12,847 nt of DNA from Paracoccaceae bacterium (GTDB lineage: Bacteria > Pseudomonadota > Alphaproteobacteria > Rhodobacterales > Rhodobacteraceae). Every line of letters starts with the position of its first letter. The stretch's first letter is position 1. Positions 1 to 6,792 of this stretch are shown piece by piece. Location of the stretch: assembly GCA_007123625.1 (NCBI GenBank), contig SKKS01000165.1, forward strand, positions 1 through 12,847, read 5' to 3'. The notes beneath the pieces are model-generated. The model worked only from the letters and a program-made list of their open reading frames with translations, was not told where the DNA came from and did no database searches. The translations under genes were made by a program, and so were the position numbers.

Positions 1-351
1 ATGGCTGCCCCGCCCGCGCGAGCGCAGCAGGGCCGCCAGAGGCGCCAGCAGGCGCGGCGCGATGGTGACCTGATGGCCCGGCGTTTCGGAGGCGAAGCCC
101 TTGATCCAGATGACCGAGCGGCGCAACTGGAACACCTGCCAGAAGGTGGCCGCAACCCCGATCAGGAAGACAAGGAAAATAAACCCGTTCAGCCAGATAT
201 TGGCCATGAACACGCCCGAGACGCGCGGAAACAGGAACCATGTGCCAACCGCGACCAGCGCCAGAATGGTCAGCATGATCACCAGCTGGCGTACAGGTTG
301 CGTGAATTGCGTCGAAGCCCCGATAGGGGCCCCGATAGGAGATCTGGCCAT
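1..351 (-). CDS. MotA/TolQ/ExbB-family proton channel protein, N-terminal part
   Basis: This is the first 117 codons of a gene that continues past the left edge. Two hydrophobic segments are visible at about residues 22-42 and 51-72, followed by a basic cytoplasmic stretch containing the sequence APRLLAPLAALLRSRG. I recognise that layout from the long ExbB-like proteins (about 400 aa) of Rhodobacterales; the diagnostic ExbB/TolQ C-terminal helices lie outside the window. Such proteins use the proton gradient with ExbD/TolR-like or OmpA-like partners to power envelope processes. The ATG at 351 is preceded by AGGAA about 9 nt upstream, supporting the start. A 12-nt tandem duplication near the start encodes PIGA twice. 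It lies 69 nt downstream of the ChaC gene, same strand. The family call is by recollection of sequence pattern, not by search. Confidence 0.7.
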   Translation of the reverse strand, partial: MARSPIGAPIGASTQFTQPVRQLVIMLTILALVAVGTWFLFPRVSGVFMANIWLNGFIFLVFLIGVAATFWQVFQLRRSVIWIKGFASETPGHQVTIAPRLLAPLAALLRSRGRGSH

Positions 352-369
352 CAGGGTCGTTTCCTGCCC

Positions 370-409
370 GTTTCTTGCGCCCGACCATAAGCGGGCGGCG
401 GTTTCTTGC
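370..409 (-). promoter_or_regulatory. Direct repeat flanking a small hairpin upstream of the ExbB-like gene
   Basis: The nonamer GTTTCTTGC (plus strand) occurs at 370-378 and again at 401-409, exactly 31 nt apart, about three helical turns. Between them CGCCCG (378-383) and CGGGCG (392-397) form a 6-bp stem with an 8-nt loop. The block fills most of the gap between the ChaC stop and the ExbB-like start. It could be a paired protein-binding site or an mRNA structure. Chance cannot be excluded for repeats this short. Confidence 0.3.
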
Positions 410-420
410 CAAATGACATT

Positions 421-1041
421 TCACTTTCCGGTGTCGGTTCCGCCCTGGTTGTCGTCATCTGCTGCAATTCTGTCGCGTTCTTTGGTCTGCGGACAGTCGG
501 CGCCCGCCTGAAGCGCACGCACACGCGCCACCAGCCAGTCCAGCTCCGGGTCGCGCAGCCCCAGTTCGACCAGATGCGTGGCGGTATTGAACAGGTATTC
601 GGCATTCGGCCCCCGTCCGCCATGGGCCTGCGCGATGATCCGGGCCTGTTCCTCAAGCGGCAGGCCGCCACAATACTGGTTATGGTCGCGGTCGATTACA
701 TAGGTCACAGCCTCGATCCGGCGGCCATCGGCCAGTGCAAGCGGCTGCATCGTTTCCAGATACGCGGCCGAGATCAGTTCGCGTGCGCGCAGGTATTCCA
801 GCGTTTCCTCGGCGATTCGGGAAGGGATTTCAAAGGCCAGACCCTCGCAGGCGCCGGGTGCGGCATCGAGCGCCAGAACCAGCCCCGGATCGGCCACCGT
901 GCCACGATGATGAATGGAGCGCATGCAAAACGAGCGGCGGAACCCGTCCAACCGTGCGATCTGGGCTGATTCATAGGCAAAGCCCGGATTCCAGACCAGC
1001 GATCCGTAGCCGAAAACCCAGCGTGATGCGGTGCGTGGCAT
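421..1041 (-). CDS. ChaC-like gamma-glutamylcyclotransferase
   Basis: A 206-aa protein of the ChaC/GGCT fold. These enzymes cleave gamma-glutamyl dipeptide units, with ChaC types acting on glutathione to give 5-oxoproline and Cys-Gly in the cytoplasm. The N-terminus carries the family's glycine-rich substrate loop FGYGSLVWNPGF (residues 10-21), then a conserved GFRRSFCMRS block (33-42) and EGLAFEI (66-72). E88 in the YLRAREL segment is the likely catalytic acid by family analogy, and the GPNAEYL motif (144-150) is typical near the C-terminus. The tail after about residue 180 is polar and probably disordered. I chose the ATG at 1041 because AGGAG sits 7 nt upstream and the YGSL loop begins just after it. 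An in-frame extension to 1173 adds low-complexity residues only. It lies between truA and the ExbB-like gene. Confidence 0.88.
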   Translation of the reverse strand: MPRTASRWVFGYGSLVWNPGFAYESAQIARLDGFRRSFCMRSIHHRGTVADPGLVLALDAAPGACEGLAFEIPSRIAEETLEYLRARELISAAYLETMQPLALADGRRIEAVTYVIDRDHNQYCGGLPLEEQARIIAQAHGGRGPNAEYLFNTATHLVELGLRDPELDWLVARVRALQAGADCPQTKERDRIAADDDNQGGTDTGK

Positions 1042-1048
1042 GCCTGTG

Positions 1049-1080
1049 CTCCTGCGTGTCAGGGGGGCGTATACACGCAG
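1049..1080 (-). promoter_or_regulatory. Hairpin overlapping the ChaC ribosome-binding site
   Basis: CTGCGTGT at 1052-1059 and ACACGCAG at 1073-1080 are perfect 8-nt inverted arms around a 13-nt loop. In the minus-strand mRNA the 3' arm ends inside the AGGAG Shine-Dalgarno at 1053-1049, so folding would pair two of its bases. This could lower ChaC translation. Partial masking and a G-rich loop make the effect uncertain. Confidence 0.35.
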
Positions 1081-1173
1081 ATTGCCCTGCGTTGCAAAGC
1101 GTTGCGGCGTATGTGGGCCGGTCGGGGGCGCGTTGCGGCCTGCCGGGCACAGGCGCGCGGCGCGCGCGGGCAC

Positions 1174-1941
1174 TCAGGCAAACGGATCTGACGGATAACG
1201 CACATCGGTCAGGCACAGCCCCTGCGGCGGTGCGACGGGGCCGCAGGCGGCACGATTGCGCGCGGCAAGCGCGGCCTGCATCCGGTCCGGCGGCCAGGCC
1301 CCTGCACCGACGCGTTCGAGCGTGCCGACGATGCTGCGCACCTGGTTGTGCAGGAAGGAACGTGCGCGCAAGAAGAAATGGATTTCGGTGCCTTCGGGCA
1401 CGGGATGGGTGGTCACCGTGATTTCGTCCAGTGTCTTGAGCGGCGACAGTGCCTGGCACTGGCTTGCACGGAAGGTGGTGAAGTCATGATGGCCGACCAG
1501 ATGCGCCGCACCCGCCTGCATGGCCTCGGCATCCAGCGCATGGCGGATGTGCCAGACCTGATGCGCGGCCAGCGCCGCTGGCGCACGGCGGTTCAGGATG
1601 CGGTAGAGATACCGCCGCTCGCTCGCCGAGAACCTGGCGTGGAAGTCGGGCACGACCTGGGCCACGGCCAGCACGGCAACCGGATGCGGGCGCAGATGGT
1701 GGTTGAGCGCTTCACACAGGCGGAACGGCTCCCACGTCCGGGCCAGGTCGCAATGTGCCACCTGGCCGGTGGCATGCACGCCGGTGTCGGTGCGCCCGGC
1801 GGCGGCAATGTCGGGGGCGTCCGGTTCCAGCCGCCTGAGCGCGGCCTCCACCGCCGCCTGTACCGAAGGCAGCACAGCCTGTCGCTGCCAGCCCCGGAAG
1901 GGCGTGCCGTTGTATTCGATCTTGAGGGCGTAGCGTGGCAT
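1174..1941 (-). CDS. truA: tRNA pseudouridine(38-40) synthase TruA
   Basis: A 255-aa protein matching the usual length of TruA, which isomerises uridines 38-40 in the anticodon stem-loop of many tRNAs. The N-terminus MPRYALKIEYNGTPFRGWQRQ is characteristic. The catalytic aspartate is D52 in AAAGRTDTGVHATGQV (family motif GRTDxGVHA). Further family blocks are HHLRPHPVAVLA, FHARFSASERRYLYRI and FLHNQVRSIVGTLERVG, the last being the conserved C-terminal RNA-binding segment. The ATG at 1941 begins the conserved domain; its Shine-Dalgarno is weak. In-frame sequence up to 2148 overlaps the hairpin element and looks non-coding. The gene is a housekeeping single unit downstream of the hairpin cluster, so it is probably transcribed from the short region at 1942-2023, where I see no clear promoter. 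Confidence 0.95.
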   Translation of the reverse strand: MPRYALKIEYNGTPFRGWQRQAVLPSVQAAVEAALRRLEPDAPDIAAAGRTDTGVHATGQVAHCDLARTWEPFRLCEALNHHLRPHPVAVLAVAQVVPDFHARFSASERRYLYRILNRRAPAALAAHQVWHIRHALDAEAMQAGAAHLVGHHDFTTFRASQCQALSPLKTLDEITVTTHPVPEGTEIHFFLRARSFLHNQVRSIVGTLERVGAGAWPPDRMQAALAARNRAACGPVAPPQGLCLTDVRYPSDPFA

Positions 1942-2023
1942 GGGCGAGCAGCTAGCCGATTCGCGGGCGCGGGGGAAGCGGGTCCGGCACTGGATGGGGT
2001 GGGTGCGGACGGGGTTCTCCCGC

Positions 2024-2154
2024 CCGAAGGCCGCGACGCAGAGCGTCGCCCCCTTCGGTTGGGCCGGGCGGCGCGGGGCAAACCCGCGCCGTGGGGGGCG
2101 CTGCCCCCCGCGCCCGTGCCGGGCGCTCCCCCCGGGATATTTGGGCACAGATGA
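2024..2154. repeat. Cluster of intergenic stem-loops (Rhodobacterales-type GC-rich element)
   Basis: Within the 265-nt gap between the nucleotidyltransferase gene and truA, consecutive perfect inverted repeats follow each other. First, GCGACGC/GCGTCGC at 2033-2049 with an AGA loop, extended by CCGAAGG/CCTTCGG at 2024-2030 and 2052-2058. Second, a 9-bp stem at 2069-2091 with loop GCAAA. Third, GGGGGGC/GCCCCCC at 2093-2109. Fourth, GCGCCC/GGGCGC at 2110-2126. A short TCCC/GGGA stem follows at 2127-2137, then ATATTTGGGCACAGATGA. I recall very similar modules between genes in many Rhodobacterales genomes, where they are multicopy. They probably stop or protect transcripts of the liv operon, but no T-run follows on the minus strand. 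Copy number cannot be seen here. Confidence 0.65.
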
Positions 2155-2206
2155 TTGGCGGTGGTGTCCGCGATGTCGGGGCGGGACCGGGTCGAGGTGT
2201 GTCGGC

Positions 2207-2821
2207 TCAGGGCGGATCGGGGCGGGCGCGCCACGCGTCCCAGTCCTCGGGCGTGTCGAGGTCGGTTATCGCGCGCACCCCCGCAAGCGGGCAGTGGCGC
2301 GCGTTGCGCAGGAGGCTGCTGGCGCCCCGATCGCCCGCAAGATTGGCCAGCGCCGGAAATACCGCATTCGGGATGACCACGGGGTGGCCGGGGATGCCGG
2401 AGGCAGTGGTGGCGCGCAGGGACAGTTCGGACACCCTGGCCCACGCTTGGAAAACCGTGCGGATGTCGGCGCTGGTGATTTCGGGCATGTCGGGCAAGAC
2501 GACGACAAGAGCAACCGCGCCCCGGTCGCTGGCCCAGCGCGCGCCGCGCCGCAACGAGGCCGACATCCCCAGTGCCGCGTCAGGCACCGCCAGCACCGCG
2601 ACCGACAGCCCGTCAAGCGCCGCACGCCGGGCGTGGTCCTCCGGGCGCAAGGTCACGGCCACGGCGGCGCCGGTTGCAAGGGCGCGCTCTGCCTGACGGC
2701 GCAAAAGCGGTCGCCCCGCCACCGGTTCCAGCAGCTTGTCGCGCCCGCGCATTCGGGTCGACGCGCCCGCGGCGGGCAACAGCACCGCCGCGTTGCGCAG
2801 CCCTGCAGCGGACGCGCCCAT
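2207..2821 (-). CDS. MocA/MobA-like nucleotidyltransferase family protein
   Basis: A 204-aa single-domain NTP-transferase (NTP_transf_3 fold). The nucleotide-binding loop is LLPAAGASTRMRGRDKLL (about 14-31), a metal-binding aspartate is D111 in VVLPDMP, and GHPVV (145-149), GDRGA (163-167) and DLDTPEDW (187-194) match the pattern of CTP:molybdopterin cytidylyltransferase (MocA) rather than MobA. MocA attaches CMP to the molybdenum cofactor of the xanthine dehydrogenase class. Proteins with this pattern also have other sugar or alcohol phosphate substrates, so the substrate is inferred only. The ATG at 2821 lies 3 nt after the livM stop, with GGAA about 10 nt upstream. It is therefore the last gene of the liv operon, an uncommon partner for an amino acid importer. 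The hairpin cluster follows its stop. Confidence 0.8.
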   Translation of the reverse strand: MGASAAGLRNAAVLLPAAGASTRMRGRDKLLEPVAGRPLLRRQAERALATGAAVAVTLRPEDHARRAALDGLSVAVLAVPDAALGMSASLRRGARWASDRGAVALVVVLPDMPEITSADIRTVFQAWARVSELSLRATTASGIPGHPVVIPNAVFPALANLAGDRGASSLLRNARHCPLAGVRAITDLDTPEDWDAWRARPDPP

Positions 2822-2824
2822 CCC

Positions 2825-4129
2825 CTAGCGTTCCGGGATCAACCCGCGCGGGCTGAACCGCAGCACCAGCAGCAAGGCCACCCCCATGGTCAGAAGCCGC
2901 ATGTAGGCCGCGGAATCCAGCAGGTGGCGGCGCAGATCCGAGCCGACGTCCATGTTGGCGGTCACCGTCTCCATCAGCCAGCGGCCTGCCGGTTCGACCT
3001 GAACCCAAAGGAACCAGATGACGAATGCACCCAGCACCGAGCCCCAGTTGTTGCCCGACCCGCCTACGATCACCATCACCCAGATCAGGAAGGTGAAGCG
3101 CAGGGGCTCGTAGCTGCCGGGCGTGAGCTGCCCGTCCATGGACACCATCATCGCCCCCGCCAGTCCGCACACCGCTGACCCCAGCACGAAGATGTTCAGG
3201 TGTCGGCGTGTCACGTCCTTGCCCATCGCGCGGGCGGCGACTTCATTGTCGCGGATGGCGCGCATCATCCGACCCCAGGGCGAATTCAGCGCTTTCTCCG
3301 ACAGCCAGATCAGGATCGCGAGGACGATGGTGAACAGTGCCGCATAGCCCAGCGCCGACAGGATCGCCGCCGTTTCGGATACGGTCCAGCCCAGACGCAC
3401 GGCAAGTTCCTGCACCCAGGGCAGTGGTTGCAGATCCACGGGCCGCGTGACAGGGCGCGGAATGCCGGTGACGTTGTTGACCCCGCGCGCCAACCAGCGT
3501 TCGTGTTTCAGGATGGCGATGATGATTTCCGATATGCCCAGCGTGGCGATGGCCAGATAATCCGAGCGCAGCCCCAGACTGACCTTGCCCACGATCCAGG
3601 CGGCGCCCGCGGCAAAGACCGCGCCGACCGGCCAGGCGAGGATCACCGGCAGGCCAAGGCCGCCCAGATACCCTTCGGATGCGGGGTTCACGGCCTGAAT
3701 GGCCTGTGTGGCCGGTGCGAAGAAAAAGCGCGCCACGACCCAGCCGACCACGATCACCGCAAAGATCACCAGACCGCGCATCCGCCCCGGCGCCATGCGC
3801 TTGTAGACGGCGACCGCAGCCAGGATCGTGGCCACGCCCAGCATCAGGCCCAGCATGGCGCCAAAGCCGCCAGCGGCCCAGGCTTCGGGCACCGGCGGCA
3901 TGGCGATCAGCACAGCCGCAACTCCGCCCACGGCGGTAAAGCCCATGATGCCGACGTTGAACAACCCCGCATAGCCCCACTGCATGTTCACGCCCAGCGC
4001 CATGATCGCGGAAATCAGGCTCATGTTCAGGATCGTCAGGGCAAGCTGCCAGCTCTGGAAGGCCGCTGTCAACAACAGCACCACGCCCATTGCCGCAAAC
4101 AGGCCGACATTGCGCCAGTTCACGCTCAT
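2825..4129 (-). CDS. livM: Branched-chain amino acid type ABC transporter permease LivM
   Basis: A 434-aa polytopic inner-membrane protein of the BPD_transp_2 (LivM) family, one half of the importer's channel. Family blocks visible are ALGVNMQWGYAGLFNVG (44-60), GLRSDYLAIATLGISEII (186-203), and the cytoplasmic coupling segment SPWGRMMRAIRDNEVAARAMG (283-303) that contacts the ATPases, followed by CGLAGAMM and the VIVGGSGNNWGSVLGAFV stretch (354-370). Roughly ten hydrophobic segments alternate with short loops. Residues 75-165 form a longer, more variable section than in short LivM proteins. The start ATG overlaps the livH stop as ATGA, so the two permeases are translationally coupled. The stop is 3 nt before the MocA-like gene. 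The transported ligand cannot be deduced from the permease. Confidence 0.93.
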   Translation of the reverse strand: MSVNWRNVGLFAAMGVVLLLTAAFQSWQLALTILNMSLISAIMALGVNMQWGYAGLFNVGIMGFTAVGGVAAVLIAMPPVPEAWAAGGFGAMLGLMLGVATILAAVAVYKRMAPGRMRGLVIFAVIVVGWVVARFFFAPATQAIQAVNPASEGYLGGLGLPVILAWPVGAVFAAGAAWIVGKVSLGLRSDYLAIATLGISEIIIAILKHERWLARGVNNVTGIPRPVTRPVDLQPLPWVQELAVRLGWTVSETAAILSALGYAALFTIVLAILIWLSEKALNSPWGRMMRAIRDNEVAARAMGKDVTRRHLNIFVLGSAVCGLAGAMMVSMDGQLTPGSYEPLRFTFLIWVMVIVGGSGNNWGSVLGAFVIWFLWVQVEPAGRWLMETVTANMDVGSDLRRHLLDSAAYMRLLTMGVALLLVLRFSPRGLIPER

Positions 4130-5139
4130 ATCGATTTCCCCCTGAAAATACCGGTGGGACGGAAGATCAGCACGATCACCAGGATCGCGAAAGTTACCGC
4201 GAACTTGTAGTCAACCGGCAGCAGTTGCAGCATGCTGTCGGGGGCCATGTCTTCGGGCAGCAGATGCGCAAAGAACCGCCGCCAGGCATAGGTGATGCCC
4301 ATTTCCGAGAACGCCACCACATAGCCGCCGACAATGGCGCCAATGGGCGAGCCCAGGCCGCCGACAATCGCGGCGGCGAACATGGGCAGCAGAAGCTGGA
4401 AGTAGTTGATGGGCCGGAACCCCTTGTCCAGTCCGTACAGCGTGCCTGCGATCACCACCAGTGACGCGACGATGACCCAGGTGATGGTGACCACCCGTTC
4501 GGGGTTGATCCCCGACAGCAGCGCCAGATCCTCGTTGTCGGAATAGGCGCGCATGGATTTTCCGGACTTGGTCCGGGTCAGGAACCAGAAGAGCGCGACC
4601 ATGACCAGAAGCGCTGCGACAATGGTGATCGCCTGCGCCGAACGCAGCGCCAGCCCTTCGGCCAGCCCTGTCCATTCGCGGAACTCACGCACGGTGAAGA
4701 TGAAGCGCGCGCCATCCTCGAACCGCCGCTCCGATGTGCCGATGAACAGCCGCGTCAGCCCGTTGGTGATGAACATCACCCCGAGCGAGGCCATGACGAA
4801 GGTCAGCGGCTTTGCCTTGACCTGTCGGAAGAACCGATAAACCAGCCTGTCGACCGTCAGCAGATACACCACCATCGCCGCAATCCCCACCGGGATCGCC
4901 AGCAACGCTGTGGGTAGGACGCCTCCCAGCGTGATCCCGGCGGCTTGCAATCCCCATGTGGTGAAGATCACCACCATGGTGCCAAAGGCCATGACATCTC
5001 CATGCGCGAAATGCGAAAATCGCAGGATGGAATAGATCAGCGTGATCCCCAGCGCGCCAAGCGCAAGCTGGCTGCCATAGGCGAATGCCGGGATCATGAC
5101 GAAATTGGTGAGCGTCACCAGCGCGGACAGAATGTCCAT
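4126..5139 (-). CDS. livH: Branched-chain amino acid type ABC transporter permease LivH
   Basis: A 337-aa inner-membrane permease of the LivH family, partner of LivM. It shows the family's N-terminal block LGALGITLIYSILRFSHFAHGDVMAFG (28-53, broken here by several hydrophobic helices), the ASLGVMFITNGLTRLFIG segment (117-134), the cytoplasmic coupling loop RTKSGKSMRAYSDNEDLA (189-206) with LLSGINPERV after it, and the glycine-rich AAAIVGGLGSPIGAIVGGYVV helix near 255-275. The C-terminal RPTGIFRGK is typical of LivH ends. An AAGGA Shine-Dalgarno 9 nt before the ATG at 5139 lies inside the end of the preceding small exported-protein gene, only 4 nt away. It overlaps livM by 4 nt. Ligand specificity is set by the binding protein and is unknown. 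Confidence 0.93.
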   Translation of the reverse strand: MDILSALVTLTNFVMIPAFAYGSQLALGALGITLIYSILRFSHFAHGDVMAFGTMVVIFTTWGLQAAGITLGGVLPTALLAIPVGIAAMVVYLLTVDRLVYRFFRQVKAKPLTFVMASLGVMFITNGLTRLFIGTSERRFEDGARFIFTVREFREWTGLAEGLALRSAQAITIVAALLVMVALFWFLTRTKSGKSMRAYSDNEDLALLSGINPERVVTITWVIVASLVVIAGTLYGLDKGFRPINYFQLLLPMFAAAIVGGLGSPIGAIVGGYVVAFSEMGITYAWRRFFAHLLPEDMAPDSMLQLLPVDYKFAVTFAILVIVLIFRPTGIFRGKSI

Positions 5140-5143
5140 GGGC

Positions 5144-5536
5144 TCAGTTCCTTTCGCAATCGGCTGAAATCAGGCCCGAATGGGCGGCATCGGCCGGCGG
5201 CAGCATCAGAAGCGCCAGCCGCCCCGTTGCGGGTTCGTGCATCATGACCATGGTTTCCGCACCGAAACCTGCGCCATGCAGCGTGATACCCGCAGGCGCA
5301 TTGCCCAGCGGGTCCAGCAGCAGTGGCTCGCCCGCGGCATCGAACTCGACCACAAGGCGCCCGTCCCGGTCGGACAGGAACAGCGTGGTAAACTCCGTTT
5401 CGATACCGCAGGCCCCGTCGGCGCAGACATGCGTCACCGTGCAGCGGGTTGCGTCGTCCGCGTGCGCGGCGGCAGGCGCCAGCAAGGCCGCACCGGCCAG
5501 CGCTGACGCGCAGATGGTCGGGATCGGGTGCCGCAT
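5144..5536 (-). CDS. Small exported Cys-containing protein of unknown function inside the liv operon
   Basis: A 130-aa protein with a clear Sec signal peptide: basic MRH start, hydrophobic core at about 8-22, and likely cleavage after AHA (26). The mature part of about 104 aa has four cysteines: C32, C38, C43 in the pattern C-x5-C-x4-C, and C127 near the C-terminus, so two disulfides are plausible in the periplasm. A central segment TLFLSDRDGRLVVEFD suggests beta structure. I do not recognise a named domain, though the Cys spacing resembles small uncharacterised exported proteins of Rhodobacterales. It lies 5 nt after the livF stop and 4 nt before livH, so it is certainly co-transcribed with the transporter. 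Whether it helps the binding protein or is only a passenger is unknown. Confidence 0.75.
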   Translation of the reverse strand: MRHPIPTICASALAGAALLAPAAAHADDATRCTVTHVCADGACGIETEFTTLFLSDRDGRLVVEFDAAGEPLLLDPLGNAPAGITLHGAGFGAETMVMMHEPATGRLALLMLPPADAAHSGLISADCERN

Positions 5537-5541
5537 CTGCC

Positions 5542-6252
5542 TTACCCCCCCAGAAAGCTTTTGCGGACATCAGGATCGGCCAGAAGTGCCTTGCCGGTGT
5601 CGGTGTAGCGGTTGGCACCCTGGACCATGACAAAGCCCTTGTCGGCGATCTCGAGCGCCTGGCGGGCGTTCTGTTCCACCATCAGGATGGGTATGCCGGT
5701 GCGCGCCACCTCGATGATCCGGTCGAACAGCTCGTCCATGACGATTGGCGACACGCCGGCGGTCGGTTCATCCAGCATCAGCACCTTGGGTTTTGTCATC
5801 AGCGCGCGGCCTACGGCGACCTGCTGGCGCTGGCCGCCCGACAATTCACCCGCAGGCTGGCGACGCTTGTCGCGCAGGATCGGGAACAGGTCGAACACCT
5901 GCTCACGGGTTTCGGAAATGTCGTCGTTGCGGATAAAGGCCCCCATTTCCAGGTTTTCCTCGACCGTCATCGACGGGAATATGTTGCTGGTCTGGGGAAC
6001 GAACCCCATGCCCTGACGCACCCGCGCCTGCGGGCTGAGGTGGGTGATATCCTCGCCGTCCAGCCGCACGCTGCCCATGCGCAACTGCAGCATGCCGAAC
6101 ACGGCCTTCATCGCTGTCGACTTGCCCGCGCCGTTCGGGCCCACGATGACCGCGATTTCGCCGCGTTCGACGGAAATGGTGCAGTCATGCAGGATGTCGG
6201 CGCCGCCATAGCCGCCGGTCATCGCTTCGCCGATCAGAAAGGGGTCGGCCAT
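5542..6252 (-). CDS. livF: Branched-chain amino acid type ABC transporter ATP-binding protein LivF
   Basis: A 236-aa ATPase of the LivF family, energising import from the cytoplasmic face together with LivG. All nucleotide-binding motifs are intact: Walker A GPNGAGKS (38-45), Q-loop in GFVPQTSNIFPSMTVEENL (Q87), signature LSGGQ (137-141), Walker B VLMLDE (157-162), and the switch position occupied by glutamine in MVEQNA (Q194), which is normal for LivF. The C-terminus is short, ending SFLGG as in relatives. The ATG at 6252 has GGAGGG about 8 nt upstream and begins 3 nt after the stop of the preceding exported-protein gene. The stop is 5 nt before the next small exported-protein gene. Confidence 0.94.
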   Translation of the reverse strand: MADPFLIGEAMTGGYGGADILHDCTISVERGEIAVIVGPNGAGKSTAMKAVFGMLQLRMGSVRLDGEDITHLSPQARVRQGMGFVPQTSNIFPSMTVEENLEMGAFIRNDDISETREQVFDLFPILRDKRRQPAGELSGGQRQQVAVGRALMTKPKVLMLDEPTAGVSPIVMDELFDRIIEVARTGIPILMVEQNARQALEIADKGFVMVQGANRYTDTGKALLADPDVRKSFLGG

Positions 6253-6255
6253 CGC

Positions 6256-6792
6256 TCAGCCCTCCGGTACGGGGCGCAAGAGGCCCGCCAGTGCGCGTGC
6301 CTCGGCCTCGAACGTCGCGGCCGCCATCGGTTCATCGCCCGACAGGAACAGGGTCAGCCAGCCGCCGCCGTCAGCGACCAGCAGCACCGCAAGCGGATAG
6401 TCCTGGCCGTCGAACACCTCGGTATAGACATCCAGCGCGACGCTGGCATGGTCGGTCGCGATTGTGTCGCGCAGCGTCCGCACGGGGGGCGGGTCCCCGT
6501 CGGCTGCGGCCTCCTCGCGCAGCATGTCCTGCATGAGTACCAGCGCGGCCTCTGGCGTGCGCGCGTCCCTCGCATCCAGCCACTCCAGGCTGGCTTCCAG
6601 ATACAGCGGCGGCAGTTCATAGGCGATGAAGTCGTCGTCATCGGTGATCGGCAACGGCTGCGCACCGGCCCACGGCGTGCCATCGCCGCAAAGCGCGATC
6701 TCTCCACCCAGGGGCAGGCATGGCGCCTGCGCCAGAAGGGGGGCAGGCAGCACGGACAGCGCCAGCGCAAGAAACGGGGCAGGGCGGATCAC
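6256..6792 (-). CDS. Exported protein of unknown function between livG and livF
   Basis: A 178-aa protein starting at GTG, with the GTGA overlap to the livG stop and a strong AGGAGG 7 nt upstream, so it is a real, coupled gene. Residues 1-21 form a signal peptide (hydrophobic core, cleavage near PLLA|QA). The mature protein is acidic with two cysteines close together (C25, C35), a DDDD stretch at 51-54, and amphipathic segments such as YLEASLEWLDAR and FEAEARALAGLLRP at the C-terminus. A central VALDVYTEVFDGQDYPLAVLLVADGGGWLTLFLSGDE looks like a beta-rich core. No named family is recognised. It is probably periplasmic, like the binding protein encoded upstream. A chaperone or accessory role for the importer is only a guess. 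Confidence 0.8.
   Translation of the reverse strand: MIRPAPFLALALSVLPAPLLAQAPCLPLGGEIALCGDGTPWAGAQPLPITDDDDFIAYELPPLYLEASLEWLDARDARTPEAALVLMQDMLREEAAADGDPPPVRTLRDTIATDHASVALDVYTEVFDGQDYPLAVLLVADGGGWLTLFLSGDEPMAAATFEAEARALAGLLRPVPEG

Noticed and set aside
1152..1170. Alternating CG tract after truA as a Z-DNA or regulatory element
   Set aside because: It is short, interrupted by GG, and easily explained by the high GC content; no T-run supports a terminator role.
1942..2148. In-frame N-terminal extension of truA
   Set aside because: The extension translates the hairpin element into Arg/Pro/Gly-rich sequence, and TruA family proteins begin at the MPRYALKIEYNG segment.
1940..3178. Plus-strand open frame of 412 codons
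   Set aside because: Covers the hairpin cluster and lies antisense to the nucleotidyltransferase and livM genes; composition is that of a shadow frame.
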